NCBI GenBank assembly: GCA_005885555.1
Contig: VAWN01000090.1
Span: forward strand, 1 to 36,369
DNA: 36,369 nt
From: Actinomycetota bacterium
Lineage (GTDB): Bacteria > Actinomycetota > Actinomycetes > Mycobacteriales > Micromonosporaceae
Direction of reading: 5' to 3'
A model generated the notes under the pieces. The model saw only the letters and a list, made by a program, of their open reading frames with translations, did not search any database and was not told where the DNA came from. Of this stretch, positions 16,674-24,993 are shown one piece after another; the stretch's first letter is position 1; every line of letters begins with the position of its first letter. A program made the translations under genes and the position numbers.

Positions 16674-17804
16674 GTGATGGACACGCGCAGTCAGCATGCG
16701 GTGGACCCGCACCGGTCGTTGCACAGCGATACGGGCGGCGTGCCGGGCGAGCACCCGGGACGGTCCAGCAATCCGCTGATCAAGGTCGTCGGTCTGGGCT
16801 GGTTGGAGTTCGAGAAGCCGGACCTGGCCCGGGCCGGGAAGTTCCTGTCCGACTTCGGCTTCGCGGTCACCGACCGCACCCCGGAATCGCTGGTGCTGCG
16901 GGGCCACTGGGCGGGTACGCCCGGCGTGGTGGTACGGCGGGGTCCGGGCTCGCGGTTCGTCGGGCCGGTGTTCCGGGCCGACGCCCGGGCCGACCTGGAG
17001 CGGCTGGCGCGGGCCACCGACACCCGGATTGTCCCGCACCGCGGCGGCGAGGCGGTGCAGCTGACCGATCCGAGCGGGTTCCCGGTACGCGTGGTGTACG
17101 GGATCCCCGAACTTCCGGCCGTGCCGGAGCGCCCGCCGTCGCGGATGAACTTCGGCCCTGACCCGGTGCGGGCCAACGACCCGCAGCGGCCGGCCCGGCG
17201 CCCGGCGCAGATCGAGCGGCTCGGGCACGTGGCGATCGGTACCACCCGGTTCGGGGCGGCACTGGACTGGTACCTGGACAACCTGGGAATGATCGTCAGC
17301 GACTTCCTCTACTTCGACGGGCAGCGCGAGCGCGGGCCGTCGATGGCGTTCATCCGCTGCGACCTGGGCAGCGTCCCGTCCGACCACCACACCCTGGCCA
17401 TGGCGCTGCAGCCGCAGACCGGGTACCTGCACTCCGCGTACCAGGTCACCGACCTGGACGAGGTGGCCGCCGCGGGGGAGTACCTGCGCGAGCGCGGGTA
17501 CCGGCACGCCTGGGGGATCGGCCGGCACGTCCAGGGCAGCCAGATCTTCGACTACTGGCGTGACCCGGAACGGTTGATGTTCGAGCACTACACCGATGGG
17601 GACGTGTTCGACTGCTCGATGCAGCCCGGCTGGGCGCCGATGTCGGTCAGCGGGCTGGCCCAGTGGGGGCCGAAGGCGACCGCGGAGTTCACCGGTACCC
17701 GGGACGCCGGGGTCGTACTCGCGGCCATCAAAGCCTTGACCGACAAGGGCAACGAGGTCGACTTCGCCGCCCTGCGCGGGATGATCAAGGCGATGGCGTC
17801 ATGA
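16674..17804 (+). CDS. VOC-superfamily extradiol dioxygenase
   Basis: A 376-aa two-domain vicinal oxygen chelate protein of the type I extradiol ring-cleavage dioxygenase class. The first domain starts KVVGLGWLEFEKPDLARA. The second carries the metal ligands: His in RLGHVAIGT, His in GYLHSAYQV and Glu in RLMFEHYTDG. Such enzymes open catechol-like rings next to the hydroxyls using Fe(II). The start is GTG 16674 followed directly by ATG 16677. It heads the operon: its stop overlaps the next start as ATGA. The partner hydroxylase suggests a hydroxylated phenylpropanoid or similar substrate, not proven. Confidence 0.9.
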   Translation: MMDTRSQHAVDPHRSLHSDTGGVPGEHPGRSSNPLIKVVGLGWLEFEKPDLARAGKFLSDFGFAVTDRTPESLVLRGHWAGTPGVVVRRGPGSRFVGPVFRADARADLERLARATDTRIVPHRGGEAVQLTDPSGFPVRVVYGIPELPAVPERPPSRMNFGPDPVRANDPQRPARRPAQIERLGHVAIGTTRFGAALDWYLDNLGMIVSDFLYFDGQRERGPSMAFIRCDLGSVPSDHHTLAMALQPQTGYLHSAYQVTDLDEVAAAGEYLRERGYRHAWGIGRHVQGSQIFDYWRDPERLMFEHYTDGDVFDCSMQPGWAPMSVSGLAQWGPKATAEFTGTRDAGVVLAAIKALTDKGNEVDFAALRGMIKAMAS

Positions 17805-18757
17805 GCGTCAACCTCGCCCGTACCGTCGACGGGTGGTGGGTGCAGGCGCCGGCCGGCATGGTGCCGCTCGACCTGGCCACCGCAACCACCGGCGACCTCC
17901 TGGCCGACCGGGAGGCCCTTGACTCCGCGATCCAGGCCACCCTCGCCGCGCCCGACCGCGCGCGTCCGGCGGATTCGCTGGACCTGCTCAGCCCGGTGAC
18001 CGCCCCCACCCGGGTGGTCGCGCAGATGGTGAACTACCGCTCCCACGCCGTCGACTCCGGGATGGACCCGGACCGGGTACCGCCGGCCTTCTTCCGCAAG
18101 GCCTCACACTCGATCACCGGCCCGACCGGCGACATCATCCGCCCGGAGGGGGTCGAGTTCCTCGACTACGAGGTCGAACTCGGCCTGGTCATCGGCCGGG
18201 ACCTCCCGGTCGGCACCACCGTGACCGACGAGGACCTGCCGCGGTACGTGGCCGCGCTGGTGGTCGCCAACGACGTCAGCGCCCGGCAGATCCAGCTCAC
18301 CCGTACCCAGTTCTACGAGTCGAAGTCCTATCCCACCTTCACCCCGGTCGGGCCGTGGCTGACCCTGGTCGACGCGGCCGACCTGAACCGGTTGGACACG
18401 CTGCGGCTCACCCTGTCCATCAACGGGCAGGTCCGCCAGGACAGCACGGTCGCGGACATGATCGTGCGGCCGGCGCGCGCGTTGACGCTGCTGTCCCGGT
18501 TCCAGCCGCTGGCAGCGGGTGACCTGCTGCTGACCGGTACCCCCGGCGGTACCGCGCTGACCGCGCCGCCCAAGCCGGTGGAGAAGCTGGCCGCGCTGCT
18601 GCCCCCGGCCACCAGGTGGCGGATGTTCTTCCGGCGCCAGGCCGGCAATCCGCGGTACCTGCACGACGGGGACGTCATCACCGCCACCATCGCCACCGCC
18701 GACCACGCGCTGGACCTCGGTACCCAGCGCACCCGAGTCATCGGGAAGTCATCATGA
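17801..18757 (+). CDS. Fumarylacetoacetate hydrolase family protein
   Basis: A 318-aa FAH-family enzyme with an N-terminal region of about 70 residues before the catalytic domain. Visible motifs: VNYRSHA, FFRKASHSITGP, and the metal-binding EVELGLVIGRDL, where the two Glu (and a later Asp) bind Mg2+. VVANDVSARQIQ and GDLLLTGTPGGTAL are also present. Family members hydrolyse or hydrate ring-cleavage products (acylpyruvates, 2-hydroxypentadienoate). It overlaps the dioxygenase (ATGA) and the following ligase fragment (ATGA), so it probably processes the dioxygenase product. Confidence 0.92.
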   Translation: MSVNLARTVDGWWVQAPAGMVPLDLATATTGDLLADREALDSAIQATLAAPDRARPADSLDLLSPVTAPTRVVAQMVNYRSHAVDSGMDPDRVPPAFFRKASHSITGPTGDIIRPEGVEFLDYEVELGLVIGRDLPVGTTVTDEDLPRYVAALVVANDVSARQIQLTRTQFYESKSYPTFTPVGPWLTLVDAADLNRLDTLRLTLSINGQVRQDSTVADMIVRPARALTLLSRFQPLAAGDLLLTGTPGGTALTAPPKPVEKLAALLPPATRWRMFFRRQAGNPRYLHDGDVITATIATADHALDLGTQRTRVIGKSS

Positions 18758-19344
18758 CCGTCCTGTCGACGCCGGCGTCGACGTACCAGTTGCTGGCCCT
18801 ATGCGACGGCTGGCTCAACACCGGCGACCTCGGCGTTGTCGACCGGAACGGGTACGTGTACCTCACCGGGCGGGCCAAGGACCTGATCATCCGCGGTGGG
18901 CACAACATCGATCCCCGGGTCATCGAGGACGGGCTGCTGAGCCACCCCGCGGTGCGCGCCGCCGCCGCGGTCGGGCGGCCGGATCGGCACTCCGGCGAGG
19001 TACCGGTCGCCGACGTCGTGCCGGCCGACCCGGACCGGTTCGACGAAGCCGAACTCCACGCCTGGGCCACCACCGCGATCGGCGAACCGGCCGCCCGTCC
19101 GAAGCGCATCCATCCGATCCCCGAGGTCCCGATGACCGCTGTGGGCAAGCAGTTCAAGCCGGCCCTCGTGGCCGCCGCCGCCCGGTCCGTCGCCGACGCG
19201 TTGGCCGAGGCGGGGATCGCCGTCCGCGAGGTGAGCGCGAGCCACCGGGACGGCCGGCTCGTCGTCACCGTCACCGGCGGCGAACCCGACAAGGTCCGCG
19301 AGGCCGTCGCCGGGTTCCCCCTCACCATCGCCACCACACCCTGA
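18754..19344 (+). CDS. Acyl-CoA synthetase with large internal deletion (C-terminal domain remnant)
   Basis: A 196-aa protein where about 500 would be expected. It starts like a full ligase (MTVLSTPASTYQLLA) and jumps straight to the end of the large domain and the lid domain: CDGWLNTGDLGVVDRNGYVYL, GRAKDLIIRGGHNIDP (A8 hinge motif), and TAVGKQFKP with the A10 lysine. The ATP-binding P-loop and acyl pocket are missing, so it should not activate an acid by itself. The frame is intact and coupled to its neighbours by an ATGA overlap at the start, so an in-frame deletion is more likely than a frameshift. It may be a decayed gene or a stand-alone lid domain. Confidence 0.85.
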   Translation: MTVLSTPASTYQLLALCDGWLNTGDLGVVDRNGYVYLTGRAKDLIIRGGHNIDPRVIEDGLLSHPAVRAAAAVGRPDRHSGEVPVADVVPADPDRFDEAELHAWATTAIGEPAARPKRIHPIPEVPMTAVGKQFKPALVAAAARSVADALAEAGIAVREVSASHRDGRLVVTVTGGEPDKVREAVAGFPLTIATTP

Positions 19345-19355
19345 CGGAGCCCACC

Positions 19356-20960
19356 ATGTACCCCCACAACGTCATCGTCGTCGGCGCCGGCCCGGTCGGC
19401 TGCACCGCCGCGCTGCTGCTCGCGGATCGCGGTATCCCGGTCACCCTGATCGAGCGGTACCCGCAGCCCCACCCGCTGCCCCGCGCCGTCCACCTCGACG
19501 ACGAGGTCGCCCGCACGCTGCCCCGCGTCGGCGTCAGCGACGCCTTCCTGGCCGCCTCCCGGCCGGCCAGCGGGCTGCGCCTGCTCGACGCCCGCCACCG
19601 GGTGATGGCCGAGTTCACCCGGGACACCGGGGCCACCGGCAACGGGTTCCCCGGGGCGAACATGTTCCACCAGCCCGAGCTGGAGGCGCTGCTGTTCGAC
19701 CGGGTGGACCAGCACCCGCTCATCGACCTGCACCGCGGGGTCGAGGTGCACGCGATCGACGGCGCGCGCGGGCCGCTGGGCGCCGCACCGGTCCGGGTGC
19801 ACACCCGCCGGGTGGCCGACGAGGCCGCGCAGACCTTCACCGGCAGCCTGGTCCTCGGCTGCGACGGCGCGAACAGCACCGTTCGCCGCCTGCTCGGCGT
19901 GTGCATGCAGGACCTGCGGTTCACCGAACGCTGGCTGGTCGTCGACATCCGCGCCGGCACCCCGCTCTCCACCTGGGACGGTGTCGAGCAGGTGTGCGAC
20001 CCCGCCCGGGCCGCCACCTTCATGCACGTCACCGGCGACCGGTACCGGTGGGAGTTCCAGCTGCGCGACGGCGAGGACGAGACCGATCTCATCGCCGTGC
20101 TCGGCCGGCTGCTGCAACCCTGGACCGGGCGGCCCGACCTCGCCGGGCTGGAGGTCATCCGCAGCGCGGTGTACACCTTCCGGGCCCGGCTGGCCACCCA
20201 CTTCCAGGTCGGCCGGGTGTTCCTGCTCGGCGACGCCGCGCACCTCACCCCACCGTTCATCGGCCAGGGACTGGCCGCCGGCATCCGCGACGCCGACAAC
20301 CTCGCCTGGAAGATCGCCCACGTGCTGACCGGACGGGCCACCCCCGACCTGCTCAGCACCTACCAGACCGAACGCCGGCCGCACGCCCGAGCGATGATCC
20401 GCAAGGCCAAGCTGGTCGGCTGGGCGATGACCGGCGGGCAGGACGCCGCCGCCGCGGTACGCCGGTTGCTGCTGGCCGGGGCGGTGCGCAGCGACCGGAT
20501 CCGCGGGCGCGTCGCGTCCACCGCCACGCCCGCGCTGCGCACCGGGGCACTGCGGCACACCGGGGCACTGCAACGCACCGGCCCGCTGTTCCGCTATCCG
20601 CGTCTCCTGCGCGTCGGCGGCCTGATCCCGAACCCGGTGGTGTGCCTGGCGAACGGCAAGCAGGAACGCCTCGACGACGTTCTCGACGGGGCCCCGGCGC
20701 TGCTGACGGCACGCCGTCCCGATGCCGACCTGCTCGCGTTCTGCCGCCGGTACGGCATCGTGCCGGTACGCGTCACCGCCGCATCCGCCAGCCAGGCGGA
20801 CACCGGCTGGATCGACACGCGCCTCGCCCCCGGTGAAGCCACCGGCCTCCAGGCGCTCGTCGACGACCCGTCCCGCACCGTCCTCGTCCGGCCCGACCGC
20901 GTCATCGCCGCCGTGGCCAGCCGATCCGAGCTGCCGCGGCTGCCCTGGACCACCCCCTGA
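19356..20960 (+). CDS. FAD-dependent aromatic hydroxylase (MhpA-like)
   Basis: A 534-aa class A flavoprotein monooxygenase. The FAD-binding GAGPVG is at residues 10-15 and the second FAD motif is GDAAHLTPPFIGQGLAAGIRDADN. Between them lies CDGANSTVRRLLG (the DG motif). Length and architecture match 3-(3-hydroxyphenyl)propionate hydroxylases, with a C-terminal thioredoxin-like region of about 150 residues. It adds a hydroxyl to a phenolic ring with NAD(P)H and O2, giving the catechol for the extradiol dioxygenase upstream. GGAG lies seven bases before ATG 19356. GTAC is at near-expected frequency here, unlike in many neighbours. Confidence 0.92.
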   Translation: MYPHNVIVVGAGPVGCTAALLLADRGIPVTLIERYPQPHPLPRAVHLDDEVARTLPRVGVSDAFLAASRPASGLRLLDARHRVMAEFTRDTGATGNGFPGANMFHQPELEALLFDRVDQHPLIDLHRGVEVHAIDGARGPLGAAPVRVHTRRVADEAAQTFTGSLVLGCDGANSTVRRLLGVCMQDLRFTERWLVVDIRAGTPLSTWDGVEQVCDPARAATFMHVTGDRYRWEFQLRDGEDETDLIAVLGRLLQPWTGRPDLAGLEVIRSAVYTFRARLATHFQVGRVFLLGDAAHLTPPFIGQGLAAGIRDADNLAWKIAHVLTGRATPDLLSTYQTERRPHARAMIRKAKLVGWAMTGGQDAAAAVRRLLLAGAVRSDRIRGRVASTATPALRTGALRHTGALQRTGPLFRYPRLLRVGGLIPNPVVCLANGKQERLDDVLDGAPALLTARRPDADLLAFCRRYGIVPVRVTAASASQADTGWIDTRLAPGEATGLQALVDDPSRTVLVRPDRVIAAVASRSELPRLPWTTP

Positions 20961-20974
20961 CTAGAGGAATCCCC

Positions 20975-21310
20975 ATGTTCATCGCCCTGTCCCTGCTGCT
21001 GGTCGCGGTCTGCCTTATCCCGGCCGTCGCCAAGCTCGCCGGCCACCCGAAGATGCGCCACGCCGCCCGGCACTTCGGCATCGCCTGGCGGCGGTACCGG
21101 CTCATCGGCGTCGCCGAACTGGCCGCCGCGGCCGGTGTCCTCGTCGGACTGTTGTGGCGGCCGGCCGGACTGCTGGCCGCCGCCGGCATGATCCTGCTGC
21201 TGATCGGTGCCCTGGTCACCCACCGCCGGGCACACGACAGCGTCCGCGAAGCGCTTCCCGCGGTGCTCGCGCTGGTCGTCAGCGGTACCTACCTGGCCGT
21301 CGCCCAGTGA
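20975..21310 (+). CDS. DoxX-like small membrane protein
   Basis: A 111-aa protein with four hydrophobic spans (MFIALSLLLVAVCLIPAVAKL; YRLIGVAELAAAAGVLVGLL; AGLLAAAGMILLLIGALV; ALPAVLALVVSGTYLAVA). This layout and the VAKLAGHPKMRH loop fit the DoxX_2 type. GAGGA lies before ATG 20975, 14 bp after the hydroxylase stop, so it is the last gene of the aromatic operon. Its role is unknown; DoxX-like proteins are often linked to redox stress. Its end overlaps the convergent methyltransferase gene by 22 bp. Confidence 0.85.
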   Translation: MFIALSLLLVAVCLIPAVAKLAGHPKMRHAARHFGIAWRRYRLIGVAELAAAAGVLVGLLWRPAGLLAAAGMILLLIGALVTHRRAHDSVREALPAVLALVVSGTYLAVAQ

Positions 21311-22011
21311 GCGGCCGGCCCGATCCCGAGAATCGGCCGAAATACCTGGACCCACTTGACCAACGCGTCCTCGGCGGCACCCGCCAGCGAGACCGGATAG
21401 CCGGCCACAACCTCCAGCCGATGCCGGGGAACGTAGTCCCGTCCGGGATCACCCACCAGCACTCGTGCGCCGCGGGCGGCGACCCTTTCGAGGAACGCCA
21501 GCATCGGACCGGCCAGCTCCGGACTGTAGAAGACATCTCCGGCGAGAACGACCTCAGCGTCCCCACCATCGCCGTCAAGCAGATCCCTGGCGTGTACCTC
21601 GATCTCCACGCTGTTGGCCCGGGCGTTGGCGATGACCGCCGCGAGCGCATACTGATCGATGTCATTCGCTGTCACCGTCGCCGCACCGGCCATGGCGGCG
21701 GCGATCGAGACGATCCCTGAGCCCGATGCCACATCGAGCACTCGGCGGCCGGCGACGAGATGCGGATGATCCAATACATATCGCGCGACCGCTTGGCCGC
21801 CGACCCATGCGTTCGCCCAGAACGGCGCCGCCAACCGCCGACCGGTCTGCGCCTCCAGCCTCGCCTGCAACACGATCGCGTCCTCTGCGAGGTGCAGGTG
21901 CACCTCGGGCACGAGCGCCGGCCGGGCGAGGCGCAGCCCATCACACCCGTCAACACGCGACATCAGGAGAGCGTTGAACGCACCTGCGTCCGAGAGTGGC
22001 ATTGGACTCAC
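21289..22011 (-). CDS. Class I SAM-dependent methyltransferase (ETFB-lysine/PrmA-like)
   Basis: A 240-aa Rossmann-fold methyltransferase. GTG 22011 is chosen because AGGAGG lies exactly six bases upstream; an internal ATG at 22002 is the alternative. Landmarks: LAAPFWANAWVGGQAVARYVL, the SAM motif VLDVASGSGIVSIAAAMAG, then NDIDQYALAAVIANARANSV, and AGDVFYSPEL. These resemble METTL20-type methyltransferases that modify lysines of electron transfer flavoprotein beta, related to the ribosomal L11 enzyme. The natural target here is unknown. It converges with and overlaps the DoxX-like gene by 22 bp. Confidence 0.85.
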   Translation of the reverse strand: MSPMPLSDAGAFNALLMSRVDGCDGLRLARPALVPEVHLHLAEDAIVLQARLEAQTGRRLAAPFWANAWVGGQAVARYVLDHPHLVAGRRVLDVASGSGIVSIAAAMAGAATVTANDIDQYALAAVIANARANSVEIEVHARDLLDGDGGDAEVVLAGDVFYSPELAGPMLAFLERVAARGARVLVGDPGRDYVPRHRLEVVAGYPVSLAGAAEDALVKWVQVFRPILGIGPAAHWATAR

Positions 22012-22463
22012 CGAGCGCCTCCTGGCCATCTGCCTACTCGCACTCGGTGCGGGACTCGTACCGCACGCAGGTTCGCGTCGCTCAGATAGGGCACCGTTGA
22101 CGCCTTCCGTCATAAGCACTGCGGCCAGGCGTACGAGTCAACACCGGCAGCGCGCCACGCCATGGTCTGGGTTGGGCCGCTCTGGCAGCCTACCTCCACG
22201 CCCGCCCGGCCGGGCGGTGTCGGTCGGGCGGTGTCGGTCGGGCGGGGAAGGTGACGGCCGGTCCCCGACGGGATCTGGGTCGGCGACGGACCTCAACGGT
22301 TGGCGTACGATCGGCATGCTGCGCGGATCCCTGGTGGCTGGACAGTCCACCGACGGGACGCGCTCGACGGATCGAGGTCGTGGTGACGGGCACCCAACAG
22401 GTGAGCCGGGATGATCGGCCTGATACCGCAGCCAAGCCGACGACGACCATAGGAGGCATCATC
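22012..22463. other. Gene-free 452-bp stretch with short repeats
   Basis: No convincing gene. It holds a 14-bp palindrome CGCCCGGCCGGGCG at 22203-22216 and, overlapping it, a 14-bp tandem repeat (CGGGCGGTGTCGGT, about 2.6 copies, 22211-22246). The left end probably carries the methyltransferase promoter, and the right end the leader of the 63-aa gene. Confidence 0.5.
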
Positions 22464-22655
22464 GTGCGGGTCGCAGGCTCGACGGATTCGTCCGAGCGGG
22501 AACACACGCCCGTCGTAACGTCAGACCCCGTCGTAACGTCAGACACCGTCGTGCCGTCAGACATGGACAAGGCTCGCGGTGACGACCGGTGCGGCCGGGC
22601 ATGGCCGGGTCTGGTTGCGAAGGCTGCCGTGCAACCGGCGAACCTCGCCGGATGA
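22464..22655 (+). CDS. Possible 63-aa protein with hexapeptide repeats
   Basis: GTG 22464 has AGGAGG seven bases upstream. The protein starts MRVAGSTDSSEREHTP, then carries three six-residue repeats (VVTSDP, VVTSDT, VVPSDM), and ends with a Cys/Trp-containing stretch. Its stop overlaps the next ATG as ATGA, as in coupled genes. No family recognised. The ribosome site and coupling support it; composition is not decisive. Confidence 0.42.
   Translation: MRVAGSTDSSEREHTPVVTSDPVVTSDTVVPSDMDKARGDDRCGRAWPGLVAKAAVQPANLAG
22511..22564. repeat. Three tandem 18-bp repeats
   Basis: Units at 22511-22528 and 22529-22546 differ at one base (CGTCGTAACGTCAGACCC versus CGTCGTAACGTCAGACAC); a third, at 22547-22564, has further changes. 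The 18-bp period keeps the reading frame of the 63-aa gene and gives the V-V-x-S-D-x repeats. Confidence 0.9.
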
Positions 22656-23020
22656 TGCGGCCCGCCGCGCCCCAGCCGAAGGGATCCGGAACCGAGGTCG
22701 GAATCCCTACCCGCGTTGCGACGCCGGATCGTGTCGTCGCCGTACCGCCCGTCGCGATGCCGTCCGACACCGGTGGCCCCGACATCGTCCACAGTGGACA
22801 GATGGCGATCGAGCACCACTGGTGGAACGGAGTCCGGACTCCTCATGGCCGCCGGGATGTCTACATCCTCAGCGATGGCAAGGCTTGGAAGGTGACGGCC
22901 CGCGCCGGCGGCGTCGACGGACGCTCGCGGACGCAGCGGTGCCCCGGGCCGGCGTCGGCTGAAATCCTTGCTCATGCCTGGCGGACCGGGGCGGGAAGCT
23001 GGCGGGAAGTAGATGAGTAG
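22652..23020 (+). CDS. Hypothetical protein with conserved-looking C-terminal 70 residues
   Basis: A frame of 122 residues from ATG 22652, which overlaps the preceding stop. The last 72 residues, from Met at 22802 (MAIEHHWWNGVRTPHGRRDVY then ILSDGKAWKVTARAGG), look like a compact small domain, while the first 50 are Pro/Gly/Val-rich and less convincing. The true start may therefore be 22802, although no good ribosome site precedes it. The family is unknown to me; the Trp/His/Arg mix resembles small actinobacterial hypothetical proteins. A longer frame on the opposite strand looks like a shadow. Confidence 0.55.
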   Translation: MMRPAAPQPKGSGTEVGIPTRVATPDRVVAVPPVAMPSDTGGPDIVHSGQMAIEHHWWNGVRTPHGRRDVYILSDGKAWKVTARAGGVDGRSRTQRCPGPASAEILAHAWRTGAGSWREVDE

Positions 23021-23117
23021 CCGCCCCGGTGCGCAGGCGGGGGACTCCGTCGGCGGGCCGCTCGGGTCCGGGGGAGAGATGGCCGTGCCCGGGTGGCGTA
23101 CCGCCCGGGCACGGTAC

Positions 23118-23147
23118 TCAGATTGGCCGAACTCAGATTGGCCGAAC
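23118..23147. repeat. 15-bp tandem duplication over the csp stop codon
   Basis: The unit actcagattggccga occurs twice in a row. Read leftward it encodes the end of the cold-shock gene (VRPI, stop), so the last codons and stop are repeated in frame. Confidence 0.9.
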
Positions 23148-23336
23148 CGTCTGGGCCTGCGGGCCCTTGGCCCCTTGGACGACGTCGAACTCGACCCGCT
23201 GGTCCTCCCGCAATTCGCGGAAGCCGCCCGCGTCGATGGCCGTGTGATGCACGAAGACGTCCGGGCCGCCTCCGTCCTGGGAAATGAAGCCGAATCCCTT
23301 GTCGGCGTTGAACCACTTGACGGTACCGGTGGTCAT
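23133..23336 (-). CDS. Cold-shock domain protein (CspA family)
   Basis: A 67-aa OB-fold protein. Start ATG 23336 has AAGGAG upstream. RNP1 ([10 protein letters not shown]) and RNP2 (DVFVHHTAI) motifs are both intact, and the protein opens with the standard [17 protein letters not shown]. These proteins bind single-stranded RNA and DNA and melt RNA secondary structure. It is divergent from desaturase 2 across about 300 bp, of which part will be a 5' leader, as usual for csp genes. The end of the gene is duplicated (see the 15-bp repeat). Confidence 0.96.
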   Translation of the reverse strand: MTTGTVKWFNADKGFGFISQDGGGPDVFVHHTAIDAGGFRELREDQRVEFDVVQGAKGPQAQTVRPI

Positions 23337-23638
23337 GAATCTCCTTCGGTGGATCGGCCCCGCACGCCGCGGGACCCATAGGCTGTCCCAAGCAGCGGCA
23401 AGCCGACGGTCGATCCGGAAGGAGGCCGATTCCCGGCCTGTGCCGGGGTAGGCAGGCAACTACACAAGAACTTGCGTCATGGTACATCACGCGCAGCGCG
23501 ATCCGCCGGGTCCGCGGGGTACGCTGGAGCGGTAAGCCTGTCGGGCTTGGCGGACGCTGAAACGTTTTAGGCCCGACGGAGGTCGCTCGGGACCCTGGCG
23601 ACAGGTCGCAAGGATCGTCGATAGCCGGGAGTTTTCGC

Positions 23639-24754
23639 ATGCTGTCAATCCCCGCGCCGGCTGCCGTGAGCGGGCCGGACGCGCCACCGACCACCACGAC
23701 CGCTGAGACCGGCAGCGGGAGCCTGTACTCCCGGCTGCTCCGCCAGGTCAAGGGCGCCGGTCTGCTCGAGCGCAGGCCGGGCTACTACACCTGGAAGATC
23801 GCGGTGACGGTCGCTATGTTCGCGGCGGGCTGGGCCGCGTTCGTCCTGGTCGGGGATTCCTGGTGGCAACTGGGCGTCGCCGCCTTCCTGGCGTTCGTGT
23901 TCACCCAACTCGGCTTCCTCGGACACGATGCCGGACACCGGCAGATCTTCGCCTCGCGCCGCGCCAACTACATCTTCGGCATCCTGGACGGCAATCTCGC
24001 CATCGGGCTGAGCTACGGCTGGTGGGTGGACAAGCACACCCGCCACCACACGCATCCCAACCAGGAGGGCGCGGATCCCGACATCGAGATGGGCGTGCTG
24101 GCGTTCACGGTCCGCCAGGCCGGCGCCAGGGGCCGGTTCGCCGCGGTTGTGTACCGGTACCAGGCCTACTTCTTCTTTCCTTTGCTGCTGCTCGAAGGGA
24201 TCAGCCTGCACGTGGACAGCGTCCGCGCACTGGTCGGCCGTGCGAACCGGCCGAGGGCCTGGGAAACGGTCCTGTTCGCGGCGCACCTGGTCGGGTACCT
24301 CGGCGTCGTGTTCCTGGTCCTGTCGCCGGTACGGGCGGTCGTGTTCATCCTCGTCCATCAGGGCCTGTTCGGCCTGTACCTGGGTTGCTCGTTCGCGCCC
24401 AACCACAAAGGTATGGCGATGCTGGACGCCGGGGACCGCAGCGACTTCCTCCGCCGGCAGGTACTCACCTCGCGCACTGTCCGCGGCGGCCGGTTCCTCG
24501 ACATGATGCTCGGCTGTCTCAACTACCAGATCGAGCACCATCTGTTCCCGAGCATGCCCCGAGCCAACCTGCGCCGGTCCCAGCCGCTCATCCGCAGGTT
24601 CTGCCGACAGCACGGCCTGCCGTACAGCCGGACCAGCCTCCTCGACTCCTACGTCCAGGCGCTGCGCCATCTGCATGCCGTCGGTCGGGCTTCCCGCGAG
24701 GACCCAGCGTCCGCGCCCATCCGGTTGTCTACGGATCCACAGCCGCCGGAATGA
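23639..24754 (+). CDS. Membrane fatty acid desaturase (QxxHH class), copy 2
   Basis: A 371-aa di-iron desaturase and paralog of 491-1573. Histidine boxes: HDAGH (96-100), HTRHH (133-137), QIEHH (297-301). GGGAG lies eight bases before ATG 23639. Long shared stretches with copy 1 include FTQ-GFLGHDAGHRQIF and LGCSFAPNHKGM, so the two arose by duplication. It follows a divergent cold-shock gene; desaturases and cold-shock proteins are often co-induced at low temperature, which fits membrane fluidity control (inference). Its stop overlaps the next small membrane protein gene as ATGA. Confidence 0.93.
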   Translation: MLSIPAPAAVSGPDAPPTTTTAETGSGSLYSRLLRQVKGAGLLERRPGYYTWKIAVTVAMFAAGWAAFVLVGDSWWQLGVAAFLAFVFTQLGFLGHDAGHRQIFASRRANYIFGILDGNLAIGLSYGWWVDKHTRHHTHPNQEGADPDIEMGVLAFTVRQAGARGRFAAVVYRYQAYFFFPLLLLEGISLHVDSVRALVGRANRPRAWETVLFAAHLVGYLGVVFLVLSPVRAVVFILVHQGLFGLYLGCSFAPNHKGMAMLDAGDRSDFLRRQVLTSRTVRGGRFLDMMLGCLNYQIEHHLFPSMPRANLRRSQPLIRRFCRQHGLPYSRTSLLDSYVQALRHLHAVGRASREDPASAPIRLSTDPQPPE

Positions 24755-24993
24755 TGCGACGAGGCCCGGGCGAGGAGCCGTTCGGTACCCGGTGGCGGCG
24801 TCGACGTCACTGGGCCTGGTTGGCCCTGGCCGCGGTGGCCGGCACCACCTTCGGTACCGTCATCGCCCGCCGGAGCCGGCGACCGGGCCCGGTGGCTGGC
24901 GGTAGTAGGCTGGACGCGCGGTTGCTCCGGTCCCCGGCGACGCGATCGTCGTCCGACCGGGAGGATCCGTGTCCACCATCGAGTCCCTCGTAG
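24751..24993 (+). CDS. 80-aa single-span basic membrane protein
   Basis: ATG 24751 overlaps the desaturase 2 stop (ATGA), implying coupling. The protein has an Arg-rich start (MMRRGPGEEPFGTRWRRRRH), one transmembrane helix (WAWLALAAVAGTTFGTVIA), then a polar Arg/Ser tail. It could be a small accessory of the desaturase, but no family is recognised. The last 35 residues are low-complexity and the true end is less certain in that sense. Confidence 0.55.
   Translation: MMRRGPGEEPFGTRWRRRRHWAWLALAAVAGTTFGTVIARRSRRPGPVAGGSRLDARLLRSPATRSSSDREDPCPPSSPS

Noticed and set aside
22203-22246. Short GC-rich tandem repeats as a CRISPR array.
   Set aside because: Units are 14 bp without spacers, so it is a simple tandem repeat.
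22190-22975. Long leftward frame of 261 residues.
   Set aside because: Low-complexity Arg/Pro/Thr composition, no ribosome site and no family; opposite frames with better starts cover the same DNA.
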